Shown here in pieces: positions 1 through 7,829 of a stretch of DNA of 64,000 nucleotides. The stretch spans positions 1 to 64,000 of the forward strand of contig CAWJKE010000013.1 of NCBI GenBank assembly GCA_963843455.1, given 5' to 3'. Within the stretch, counting starts at the first letter, position 1; the number at the start of each line of letters is the position of its first letter. The notes beneath the pieces are model-generated. The model had not been told where the DNA came from. It ran no database searches and saw only the letters and a program-made list of their open reading frames with translations. Source of the DNA: CAIQPS01 sp963843455. GTDB taxonomy: Bacteria; Actinomycetota; Thermoleophilia; RBG-16-64-13. Both the position numbers and the translations under genes were made by a program.

Positions 1-900
1 ACAGCTCCCACATTCCGAGACGATGGCATCGAAGCGCTCCAGATCCCCGAGGCGGCGGAGATTCTCACGCGCGAGGTTGGCCGCCGCCTCCAAATCGCCG
101 TAGCCGTAGGCGGCCAGCCCGCAGCAGCAATTGTCGAGCACCTCCACCCGGTTTCCCATGCGCTCCAGCACCCTCACTGTGGCCTCCCCGACCTCGGGAA
201 GCACGTAGTTGTAGCCGAGGACATCCAGTAGCCGACCAGGGGCGCGTCGGATCCGGCGGTGCCGGCGCCCGCGGCGCCGGGCCGTGGCCGATCCTTGAGG
301 CGGGAATAGAGGAGCGGCCCCGGGGTGCCCTCTCGGAGCTCCATCGCCCGCTCCAGCTTGGGGTTGAGAAGGCCAATCAGGCCGGCGCGGCGGGCCAGGT
401 CGGGCAGTCCGGTGCGGCGCATGACCCAGACGGCCTGCACGAGCCCGCGCATGAAGTCGCGGCCGAGGCAGCAGCACGCGGAAGACGCCGCGTTGCAGGA
501 GGCCTCGTCCAAAGCGATCGGCGTAGGCGTGGCGGAACGAGATGACCACTTTGTCGGTCTTGACCGCCGAGAAACAGCTCTCGGTGCAGGCCCGGCAGAG
601 CAGGCAGTTGGCGAAGGCCTCCTTGGTGTCGGGTCCTATCTCGGTCCGTTCCTCTACGATGTTGCGGAACAGGGCGACCTTGCCTCGAGCCACGTTCGCC
701 TCGCGCCCCGTCGCTCTGAAGATCGGGCACGCGGGCTGGCAGAAGCCGCACTTGCCGCAGGTGACCACGTGGTCGTAAAGCGCCTGGAACTCCTGGGCGG
801 AGCCGGTCTTCCGGCGGCCTGGTCAGCGCCGGCGGGGCGCCGGAGCCGCTGGGGCCACCGACGTCGGGTGCGCGGCAGGCCGTGCTGCCTGGCCGCCCAT
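1..900 (-). CDS. glcF: Glycolate oxidase iron-sulfur subunit GlcF, 3' end outside window, several frameshifts
   Basis: This is the electron-transfer subunit that takes electrons from the GlcD/GlcE flavin subunits. Two ferredoxin-type motifs are visible: CGKCGFCQPACP at about 725-765 and NCLLCRACTESCF at about 580-615. Nearer the window edge is a cysteine-rich segment of CCG type (VEVLDNCCCGLAAYG, about 105-150). The likely ATG at 898-900 overlaps the glcE stop by one base, as expected for translational coupling. The reading frame changes near 828, 808, about 510 and about 240, and an in-frame TGA lies at 823-825. Because Fe-S motifs continue on both sides of the breaks, I infer sequence errors, not a pseudogene. 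The gene runs off the left edge. Confidence 0.82.
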
Positions 901-2233
901 CAGATACCCCCCACAAAACGGCCGGGATTGAGGATGCCCTTGGGGTCGAAGCGGTCCTTGATACGCCTCATCAGTGCCACGGCCGGCCCAATGTCTCCCC
1001 AGGCGTCGTAGCCGGACGGCAGCAGCGCGGATCCGTCGGTGACAAAGAGCGAACCTGCCATACCCAGCGCTTCGGTCCGCATCTGCGAGAGACAGCCGGC
1101 GAACGTGGCCGCGCGGGACTCCGGCGCGCCGGAGTCGACGTCGTCGCAGCCATCTCCTCGGTCGGCCGCGAACTGAAGATCGACACGCCCGCGTGCGGTG
1201 CCGGCGCGGTAGCCGACGGCCAGACCCCTCGCATGCGCGTAGTCCTGTGCCGCGATGATCACATCGAGCGTGCGGCTTATGGGGACGCTTGCCCGCAGCC
1301 CGAGCACCGAAGCGTCGCCCGCATTCGGCGGGGTCCCGATCTCCGGCCAGGTGTTCGTACAGCGCCTCGGCGTCCGCGTCCCAGAGTATCTGTGGAGCGT
1401 CGCCGGCGTGAGTCTGCTTCACCTCTCGTATCGACCGGTCCACCGCCGCCTTGTGCCCGGCGAACCCGGCCAGCAGTAGGGGACGGGCGCCAGCAGCGCG
1501 CGCCCCCGCAGTCGTAGGTGCAGCCGAGCCTCGCCCGGTGGGAAGTTTGGCGGCGCTCTTTGCGAAGTCCCGAGGAAGAGTGTGGGCACACACCACTTCG
1601 AGGGCCAAGGGCTGCAGATACGAGGTGAGGACCCGGGCGACGCTCGCCTTGCCCTCCTCCAATGACGAGAGCGGGAGGACGACCAGCGCTTGGGTGTCGT
1701 AGCGGGGGAGGAGCCGGAACGTGACCTCCGTGATCACCCCCAGGATCCCGAAGGACCCGACGAACAACTTGGTCATGTCGTATCCGGTGACGTTCTTCAT
1801 GGTCCGCCCGCCGAACTTGACGGCGCTGCCGTCGGCCAGGGTGGCGCGGATGCCCAGCACCACGTCCCTCAGCCCGCCGTAACCGGCCGCTCGGGCCCCT
1901 TGATCGCCCGTGGCCGCCACTCCTCCTTATCGTGGCCCGGCCTGGATGGCCCGGGTCAAGCGGAAGGATCCGGTTGACGGCTTCGGCCTGCGCCCGCGCC
2001 TCGGCTACCGTCGTGCCGGCGGCCGCCGAAAGGGTCAGGTTGTCGGCATCCACGTCGGTACAACCGTGCAGACCGGTCGTGCTCAGCAGCATGTCGAAAC
2101 GGCCGGGATGGCCCCACTCCTGTTTGGTCGAGCCGCCGGCGATGCGACAGGCGGTGCCGTCGCCGTTCGCCTGGGCGAGGATCTCGCTCAGTTGCGCCTC
2201 GTCGGCGGCTCGTGTCACTGCGCCGCTAGGCAC
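900..2233 (-). CDS. glcE: Glycolate oxidase FAD-binding subunit GlcE (two apparent frameshifts)
   Basis: GlcE is the second FAD-binding subunit of the glycolate dehydrogenase complex. The GTG start at 2231-2233 overlaps the glcD stop (GGTGCCTAG). The N-terminal part reads RIAGGSTKQEWG and LTLSAAAGTTVAEA. The middle part contains FGGRTMKNVTGYDM and GSFGILGVITEVTF, the FAD-binding type 4 signature. The C-terminal part ends RFDPKGILNPGRFVGGI, which resembles the last segment of GlcD and is typical of the family. Frame changes near 1930 and 1305 are each equivalent to one extra base. The three pieces together give the usual subunit length, so I treat it as one intact gene. Confidence 0.85.
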
Positions 2234-3662
2234 CGATCGCCGCCTTGACGGACTGGGCCCCGCCGCCAACCGCCGCCGGGCCCGCCGCCCCGCCGCGCAG
2301 CAACTTCCCGGGATTCGCCATTCCTCTGGGGTCGAAGGCGTCCTTGACCCAGCCTTGGGCCTCCAGGTCGTTCTCGCTGAAGACCAGCGGCAGCGCCGCC
2401 AGTTTCTCCACGCCGATGCCGTGCTCGCCGCTCACCGTTCCCCCGAGATCCGCGCATACCTTCAACACTTCCATGCCGGCGGCCATGACTTTTTCCCGGT
2501 CGGCCGGGTCCCGGCTGTCGAAGAGTAGCAAGGGATGCAGGTTGCCGTCTCCGGCGTGAAAGACGCTGGCGATCCTCAGGTCGTAGCGGCAGCCGATCTC
2601 GGCCACTCGGCGAAGCGCCTCGGGCAACCGCGTCCTGGGCACGGTCCCATCGGCCACCAGATAGTTCGGAGCCAGACGGGAGATTGATCCGAATGCTCCC
2701 TTGCGCCCCCTCCAAAGAGCCGCCCTCTCGTCCTCGTCCTTGGCCACCCGCACCTCTCTCACGCCGTTCGCCTTGCAGATGCGCATGATGTCATCGGCCA
2801 TCTGGTCCATGCCGTCAACGAGCCCGTCGAGTTCGATGAGCAGCACCGCCGCCGCATCCCGGGGGAAGCCGCAGACCATGCTGTCCTCGATGGCGTTGAT
2901 GGTGCGGTTGTCCACCATCTCCAGGGTCGCCGGCACCAATCCGGCCGCCACGATGGCCGACACCACGTTCCCACCGTCTTCCAGCGAATCGCACACCGCG
3001 AGCAGGGTCTTGACCGCCTCCGGCTTGCGGAGGATACGAAGAATGGCGGCCGTCGCTATCCCCAGGGTCCCCTCGCTCCCCACGAAGACCCCGGTCAGAT
3101 CCAGGCCCAGAGGATCGGCATTCTTGCCCCCCAACCAGACGATCTCGCCGCCGGGGAGCACCACCTCCACCCCGAGCACGTGATTGGAGGTCACGCCGTA
3201 CTTGAAGCAGTGCGGGCCGCCCGCGTTCTCGGCGATGTTGCCGCCCAGGGAGCAGGCCTTCTGGCTGGCCGGATCGGGGGCGTAGTAGTAGCCGAGGGGA
3301 GAGAGGATGGTGGAGATGTCCAGGTTGAAGATGCCCACTTGGACCGTCATGCGCTGATTGGGGATGTCGATCTCGAGGACCCGGCTCATCCGGCCCATCT
3401 CGATGACCACAGCGCCGTCGAGGGCGAGGGAGCCCCCGCTCAGGTTGGTTCCGCAGCCCCGCGGCACGAACGGGATGCCCTCGCGCGCCAGGACCTTGAG
3501 CACGGCCGAGACTTCACGGGTGGAGCGTACAAAGACCACGGCCCGAGGTACGGACCGCTCGAGATAGGCGTCGTATTCGTAAGTCTGGAGGTCCGCCAAG
3601 CGATCGAGCACGTTCTTCGCACCGACAATGGCCCGCAACTCATCCGTCAACGGTCGGCTCAA
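2226..3662 (-). CDS. glcD: Glycolate oxidase FAD-linked subunit GlcD
   Basis: This 478-residue flavoprotein oxidises glycolate, or another 2-hydroxy acid, to the 2-oxo acid. It has the FAD-binding type 4 fold: FVPRGCGTNLSGG, GGNIAENAGGPHCFKYG and GSEGTLGIATAAILRI. The C-terminal half carries HAGDGNLHPLLLFD, SGEHGIGVEK and FDPRGMANPGKLL, the metal/substrate-site segments of GlcD and D-lactate dehydrogenases. I chose the TTG at 3660-3662 because GGGGAG lies 9-12 bases upstream. An open frame continues further upstream, but only antisense to the aminotransferase gene. It is the first gene of glcDEF. The divergent 109-bp spacer to the aminotransferase must hold both promoters. D-lactate dehydrogenase activity cannot be excluded. 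Confidence 0.92.
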   Translation of the reverse strand: MSRPLTDELRAIVGAKNVLDRLADLQTYEYDAYLERSVPRAVVFVRSTREVSAVLKVLAREGIPFVPRGCGTNLSGGSLALDGAVVIEMGRMSRVLEIDIPNQRMTVQVGIFNLDISTILSPLGYYYAPDPASQKACSLGGNIAENAGGPHCFKYGVTSNHVLGVEVVLPGGEIVWLGGKNADPLGLDLTGVFVGSEGTLGIATAAILRILRKPEAVKTLLAVCDSLEDGGNVVSAIVAAGLVPATLEMVDNRTINAIEDSMVCGFPRDAAAVLLIELDGLVDGMDQMADDIMRICKANGVREVRVAKDEDERAALWRGRKGAFGSISRLAPNYLVADGTVPRTRLPEALRRVAEIGCRYDLRIASVFHAGDGNLHPLLLFDSRDPADREKVMAAGMEVLKVCADLGGTVSGEHGIGVEKLAALPLVFSENDLEAQGWVKDAFDPRGMANPGKLLRGGAAGPAAVGGGAQSVKAAIGA

Positions 3663-3771
3663 CTTGAGAAACTCCCCGCGTAGCTGCCTTTTGCCTGCTA
3701 TCTTACCGGAGGTCTTACGCGCGTACGAGGGAACTGGAGCCCGGCCCGGCCGGTGGCGAGGAGGCAGAAAG

Positions 3772-4968
3772 ATGTCAGCAGCACCGGATATCCGCGAGTA
3801 CCGCGACCTCGATCCCTCCACGCGAGTCTTGATGGGGCCTGGGCCCAGCGACGTCCCGCCACGCGTGCTCCGGGCCATGGCCGCGCCGACGCTGGGCCAT
3901 CTGGATCCGGAGTTCCTCGTCCTGATGTCGGAGACCCAGCAGTTGCTGCGCAACGTGTTCCAGACCGAGAACGCGCTGACCATCCCGGTGTCGGGCACCG
4001 GCAGCGCTGGCATGGAGGCCTGCTTCGTAAACCTGGTGGAGCCCGGCGATCAGGTGGCAGTCGTGGTCAACGGGGTGTTCGGCACCCGCATGGTCGACTG
4101 CGCCGGCAGGTTGGGCGCCGAGGTCATCCCCATCGAGGCCGAGTGGGGCCGGGCAGTGGACCCGACCGCGGTCGAGGCAGCGCTCAAAGGTAGGCAGCCG
4201 AAGCTGTTTGCGGTGGTCCACGCCGAGACGTCCACGGGCGTCCGCCAGCCGCTGCCGGAGATCATCGAGATCGTCAAGGACTCTGGCGCGCTCATGATGC
4301 TCGATTGCGTGACCTCGCTCGGGGGAGTGGAGGTGACCCTCGACAGCTGGGGTATCGACGCGGCGTTCAGCGGCACGCAGAAATGCCTTTCCTGCCCGCC
4401 TGGGCTGGCGCCGCTGTCGTTCAACGAAAAGGCCGTGGCGAAGCTCCTGGGCCGCAAGACCAAAGTGCCGTCCTGGTACCTGGATCTCACGATGGTGGGC
4501 GACTACTGGGGCGCGGCGCGAAAGTACCACCACACGGCGCCCATCAACATGATCTACGCGCTGCGCGAGTCTCTGCGCATCGTGCTGGAGGAGGGGTTGG
4601 AAGCCCGCTTCGCGCGCCATCAGCTCAACCACGAGGCCTTGGTGGCCGGGGTGGAGGTCATGGGCCTGAAGATGCTGGTGCCCCCCGAGGAACGGCTGGT
4701 CAGTCTCAACGCGGTGGTCATCCCCGAGGGCGCGGATGACGCCGGGACCCGGAAGGCGCTGCTGCGGCAGTTCGGCCTGGAGATCGGCGCGGGCCTGGGC
4801 CCGCTGGCCGGGAAGATGTGGCGGGTCGGGCTGCAGGGTCACTCGTCCTCCGAGCGCAACGTGTTGTTGTTCCTCGCGGCGCTTGAAGCGGTGCTGAAGA
4901 CCCAGGGTGTCAAGGTGCAGCCGGGTGGGCCCGCGGCGGCGGAAGCGGTGTACGCGGGGCCGCGCTGA
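3772..4968 (+). CDS. Class V PLP aminotransferase, alanine/serine-glyoxylate type
   Basis: This 398-residue enzyme probably transaminates glyoxylate to glycine using alanine or serine. Family features include GPGPSDVPPRVL near the N-terminus, VSGTGSAGMEACFVNL in the cofactor phosphate region, MLDCVTSLGGVEV with the PLP-pyridine Asp, and SGTQKCLSCPPGLAP with the Schiff-base lysine at residue 204. The C-terminal domain has the usual KMWRVGLQGHSS. The ATG at 3772 follows GGCGAGGAGGC. It stands back to back with glcDEF, so glycolate oxidation and glyoxylate amination are probably co-regulated. Purine-catabolic (S)-ureidoglycine-glyoxylate aminotransferase belongs to the same family and is the main alternative. 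Confidence 0.9.
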   Translation: MSAAPDIREYRDLDPSTRVLMGPGPSDVPPRVLRAMAAPTLGHLDPEFLVLMSETQQLLRNVFQTENALTIPVSGTGSAGMEACFVNLVEPGDQVAVVVNGVFGTRMVDCAGRLGAEVIPIEAEWGRAVDPTAVEAALKGRQPKLFAVVHAETSTGVRQPLPEIIEIVKDSGALMMLDCVTSLGGVEVTLDSWGIDAAFSGTQKCLSCPPGLAPLSFNEKAVAKLLGRKTKVPSWYLDLTMVGDYWGAARKYHHTAPINMIYALRESLRIVLEEGLEARFARHQLNHEALVAGVEVMGLKMLVPPEERLVSLNAVVIPEGADDAGTRKALLRQFGLEIGAGLGPLAGKMWRVGLQGHSSSERNVLLFLAALEAVLKTQGVKVQPGGPAAAEAVYAGPR

Positions 4969-5321
4969 GCGCGGGGAGTTCGCGCCGGACCCATCCGCCA
5001 GGAGCGTATTCGCGGTCCGCTGCAGGGGCAGGGATATTGCGGCTTTTTTGCGCGGACGATGGAGGCCTGGGCCATTGACTGTGACCAGGGGAGTCGGTAG
5101 AGTGGTCCCCAGAGTCCCGAGAGTTCAGCGCAGCACCTGAGGAGCTTACAAAGGGACCCGCAGAGGAAACGCGGAGGTAAATGGCCGCGGAGTACGGTGA
5201 AGCGGGGACAAAGTGAGAACTGTTTGAGGGTGCAAAGCGGGCCCGCTCGGGGCTCGCTTTGCGCTGCAGCTCATTGACGGGAGCGATGCTGGATGGCAGC
5301 CGGGAAATCCACCGCCTGACT
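4969..5321. other. Intergenic region before the MFS gene
   Basis: This stretch of about 350 bases has no supportable gene. It contains a strong hairpin (5232-5262, listed separately). Upstream of the hairpin are purine-rich tracts at about 5140-5220 (GAGGAGCTT, CGCGGAGGTAAATGG, GCGGGGAC) that could form a structured 5' leader. I do not recognise any known riboswitch consensus. Confidence 0.4.
5232..5262 (+). terminator. 13-bp stem hairpin just upstream of the MFS gene (terminator or attenuator)
   Basis: The arms at 5232-5244 and 5250-5262 pair over 13 positions (GCAAAGCGGGCCC with GGGGCTCGCTTTGC, one G-T wobble) around a five-base loop. No T-run follows, so a classical intrinsic terminator is not proven. 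It could end the aminotransferase transcript or act as an attenuator for the transporter. Confidence 0.55.
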
Positions 5322-6554
5322 ATGCCCGACCAAGGCTACAGGACTACACTGACGGCGAGTAATCTCGGCGGGTTCATTCAGAGCGTGGCCATGAACCTGT
5401 CCCCGTTCCTGTTCGTGCCCCTCATGCTCCTCTACGGCCTCAGCTACACCGAACTCGGCTTCCTCGTGCTTGTGAACTTCCTGGCCCAGTTCGTCACTTG
5501 TCTGTATTTCGGCTGGCCGGTCAACAAGTACGGCTACAAGCCCTTCTGTGTCGGATCCCAGGTAGTCATCGTTATCGGGTTGATCCTGTTTGCCTGCGCG
5601 CCCTGGATCGCTCCCAACGACGAGATGGTCGTGTTCGTTATCGGGACCATCGTCTTCTCGATAGGTACCGGCCTCCTTGAAGTGCTGCTCTCGCCCCTCA
5701 CAAAATCGATCCCGGCTGACAACAGCGAAGCGAACTTCATGATCATGCACAGCGCGTTTGCGGGGGGCATCTTCGCTGCCGCGCTCGTCACCACTCTTCT
5801 GCTTCGCCTGCTCGGGGACGAGAAGTGGCAGATTATCGTGCTCCTTTGGGCACTGCTTCCTCTCTACAACACTTTCAGGTTCGTGAAGTCTCCTATGCCC
5901 GCCATAATCCCCCAAGAGAAGCGCATGAAGATCAGGAGCCTGCTGCGGAGCCCGGTCTTCATCGTCGCCTTCTTCGCCATATTCTTTGGTGCCGCCACTG
6001 AACTTCTCATCGTGCAGTGGGGCTCGACCTATCTCGAGGAAGGCCTTGGGCTGCCGAAGACTGTCGGCGATGTCCTGGGCCTCTGCCTGTTCTCCGCGAT
6101 GCTTGCCGCCGCTCGTCTGCTTTATGCAAGGCGAGGGTCCGGACTCAATCTCAACAAACTCATGATCTGGGGTTCGCTCGCCTGCGTCGGGCTCTATGTC
6201 ATCGCGGCACTTGCCCCGACCGCGTGGCTCGTGCTCGTTGCCTACGGGCTTATCGGGTTCTGCTCCTCGCTTCTCTGGACCGGCACTCTGATCGTGGCCG
6301 CCGATGCTCTCCCCTTCACGGGAACACTGATCTTCGCCCTCTTGGCGGGCGGTGGCCAGCTGGGGATCGCAGCAGTAGGCCAGTTGGTCGGCTGGCTTTC
6401 GGACTACTTCGCCGCTCGGGCGCCGACGGGATGGGACGCCACTCAGTACGGGCTGCGGATGGCCATGGTCGTGGCTATCGCGGTGCCGCTGATGTCGCTC
6501 GTGTTCCAGCTACCGCTCAAGAAACTGGCGCCCCACCGGACTGCCCGCGCCTGA
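5322..6554 (+). CDS. Major facilitator superfamily transporter
   Basis: This is a polytopic membrane protein of about 410 residues with roughly twelve hydrophobic segments. The first is LSPFLFVPLMLLYGLSYTELG. The loop after TM2 has GWPVNKYGYKPF, a degenerate MFS motif A. A hydrophilic central loop at about residues 190-210 (FVKSPMPAIIPQEKRMK) separates two six-helix halves. I prefer the ATG at 5322 (MPDQGYRTTLTAS). ATG 5286 with a very close GGGAG and TTG 5259 are alternatives, but 5259 falls inside the hairpin. Its 3' end overlaps the convergent xdhC-like gene by 38 bases. The substrate is unknown; proximity to glycolate genes is only weak evidence for a small organic acid. Confidence 0.85.
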   Translation: MPDQGYRTTLTASNLGGFIQSVAMNLSPFLFVPLMLLYGLSYTELGFLVLVNFLAQFVTCLYFGWPVNKYGYKPFCVGSQVVIVIGLILFACAPWIAPNDEMVVFVIGTIVFSIGTGLLEVLLSPLTKSIPADNSEANFMIMHSAFAGGIFAAALVTTLLLRLLGDEKWQIIVLLWALLPLYNTFRFVKSPMPAIIPQEKRMKIRSLLRSPVFIVAFFAIFFGAATELLIVQWGSTYLEEGLGLPKTVGDVLGLCLFSAMLAAARLLYARRGSGLNLNKLMIWGSLACVGLYVIAALAPTAWLVLVAYGLIGFCSSLLWTGTLIVAADALPFTGTLIFALLAGGGQLGIAAVGQLVGWLSDYFAARAPTGWDATQYGLRMAMVVAIAVPLMSLVFQLPLKKLAPHRTARA

Positions 6555-7581
6555 TCTGGATGATCTCCGCCGCGATGCTGACCGCGATCTCCTCCGGGGT
6601 CTCAGCGCCTATGTCCAGACCGATGGGGGCGTGCACCCGGGCGAGGTCTTCGTCGGTGAAGCCCTTCTCCCGAAGGGTCTCAAAAGTCTGGGCTATCTTC
6701 TTCTTGCTGCCGATCATGCCGACGTAGCCCGCCTCGGTCCGCAGAGCCTGCGCGAGGACCGCTCGGTCGAAGACGTGACCCCTCGTCATGATGACAAGGT
6801 AGCTCAGCTTGTCGATGGAAAGCCCCTCAAGTGCGTCCTCGAACGAGTCGGGCACTGCCACCTGGTCCGCGTCGGGGAACCGCTCGGAGTTGGCGAAATC
6901 GGCCCGGTCGTCGACGATCACCGTGCGAAAGCCCACCAGGCTGAGAAGCGGCACCAGGCTCTTGCCACAGTGACCGGCTCCGAAGACGTACGCGGTCCCG
7001 GGCACGCCGACGGGCTGCACATAGATGCCCGGCCGGTCGCCGGCCGTGTGGCCGTCCAGCGCGCCGCCCATGCGCGCCAGTCCCCGTAGCGCGTCGACTG
7101 GGCAGACGGGGTCGCCGATGATCTTTCCGGCCGCATCCACAAGGCAGAGAGCCACGGTGACGTCGCCGCCCGCGGCGCCGGACACACTGGTCACCAGCCA
7201 TCCCGTGCCGCCGGCCGCGAGGAGGTCCACAAGGCCGCTATACAGCTCAGCCTTCGCCCCGGCGGCCGGATCCACACACTCGATCAGGAGGACTCCTCGC
7301 CCGCCGCAGATCATGCCGAGCCCGGCAGAGTCGGCGTTGGTGAGCTCGTAGTCCATGAGGCGGGAGGTTCGGCTCTCGAGTGCCTCGAGGGCAGACCGAA
7401 TGGCGCGGGCCTCCAGAGCGCCGCCGCCAACGGTACCGAGGATGGAGCTGTCAGGTCTCACGATCATGGCGGCCCCCGAGTGACGGGGCGATGATCCCTG
7501 TGTAGTGAGGGTCGACACCAGGGTGAAGCGTTCGCCGGCCTTGAACAGGGCCAAGGCGGCCTTCGCCGTAGTCAAGTCCAT
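6517..7581 (-). CDS. XdhC/CoxI family molybdenum-enzyme maturation factor
   Basis: This 354-residue protein has the XdhC_CoxI N-terminal domain (LVSTLTTQGSSPRHSGAAM and TVGGGALEARAI) and a C-terminal NAD-binding-like domain (AYVFGAGHCGKSLVPLL, VIMTRGHVFDRAVL, YVGMIGSKKK). Family members bind molybdenum cofactor, protect it and help sulfurate and insert it into xanthine dehydrogenase-type enzymes. The ATG at 7579-7581 follows GGAGGAGGGCGC. It lies head to head, across 248 bp, with a Mop-type aldehyde oxidoreductase, its obvious client. Confidence 0.9.
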   Translation of the reverse strand: MDLTTAKAALALFKAGERFTLVSTLTTQGSSPRHSGAAMIVRPDSSILGTVGGGALEARAIRSALEALESRTSRLMDYELTNADSAGLGMICGGRGVLLIECVDPAAGAKAELYSGLVDLLAAGGTGWLVTSVSGAAGGDVTVALCLVDAAGKIIGDPVCPVDALRGLARMGGALDGHTAGDRPGIYVQPVGVPGTAYVFGAGHCGKSLVPLLSLVGFRTVIVDDRADFANSERFPDADQVAVPDSFEDALEGLSIDKLSYLVIMTRGHVFDRAVLAQALRTEAGYVGMIGSKKKIAQTFETLREKGFTDEDLARVHAPIGLDIGAETPEEIAVSIAAEIIQIRRGQSGGAPVS

Positions 7582-7829
7582 GCGCCCTCCTCCTTGCACC
7601 CGCCAGCGCTGCGGCCCCAAGATCTGGGACTCTCGGGAGAAGATTGTAGCGGACGAAGAGCTTGGGGAGGCTATCAGGTCGTGTGTTGTCGTCGCTATCG
7701 TATTGCTACAGCCCGTACGGATATGTCATCATCGCGGGACGTATGAGACGCGCCCACCGTGGGCCGGAGACCGACGTCGCGGGTGTCCCGCACAGCAGTC
7801 CATTTGTTCGACGAGATGGGGAAGAAAGC

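Noticed and set aside
823..825. In-frame TGA in glcF as a possible selenocysteine codon
   Set aside because: The surrounding residues (Pro, Arg and Gly-rich) do not match a conserved position of the family, no insertion element was recognised, and nearby frame changes explain it better.
5259..5321. Earliest TTG start for the MFS transporter
   Set aside because: It would lie within the right arm of the strong hairpin and adds a non-hydrophobic, non-conserved N-terminus.
7662..7829. N-terminal extension of the aldehyde oxidoreductase
   Set aside because: The extra 56 residues have no similarity to the ferredoxin domain family. The ATG at 7830 has a ribosome binding site and starts exactly where the domain starts.
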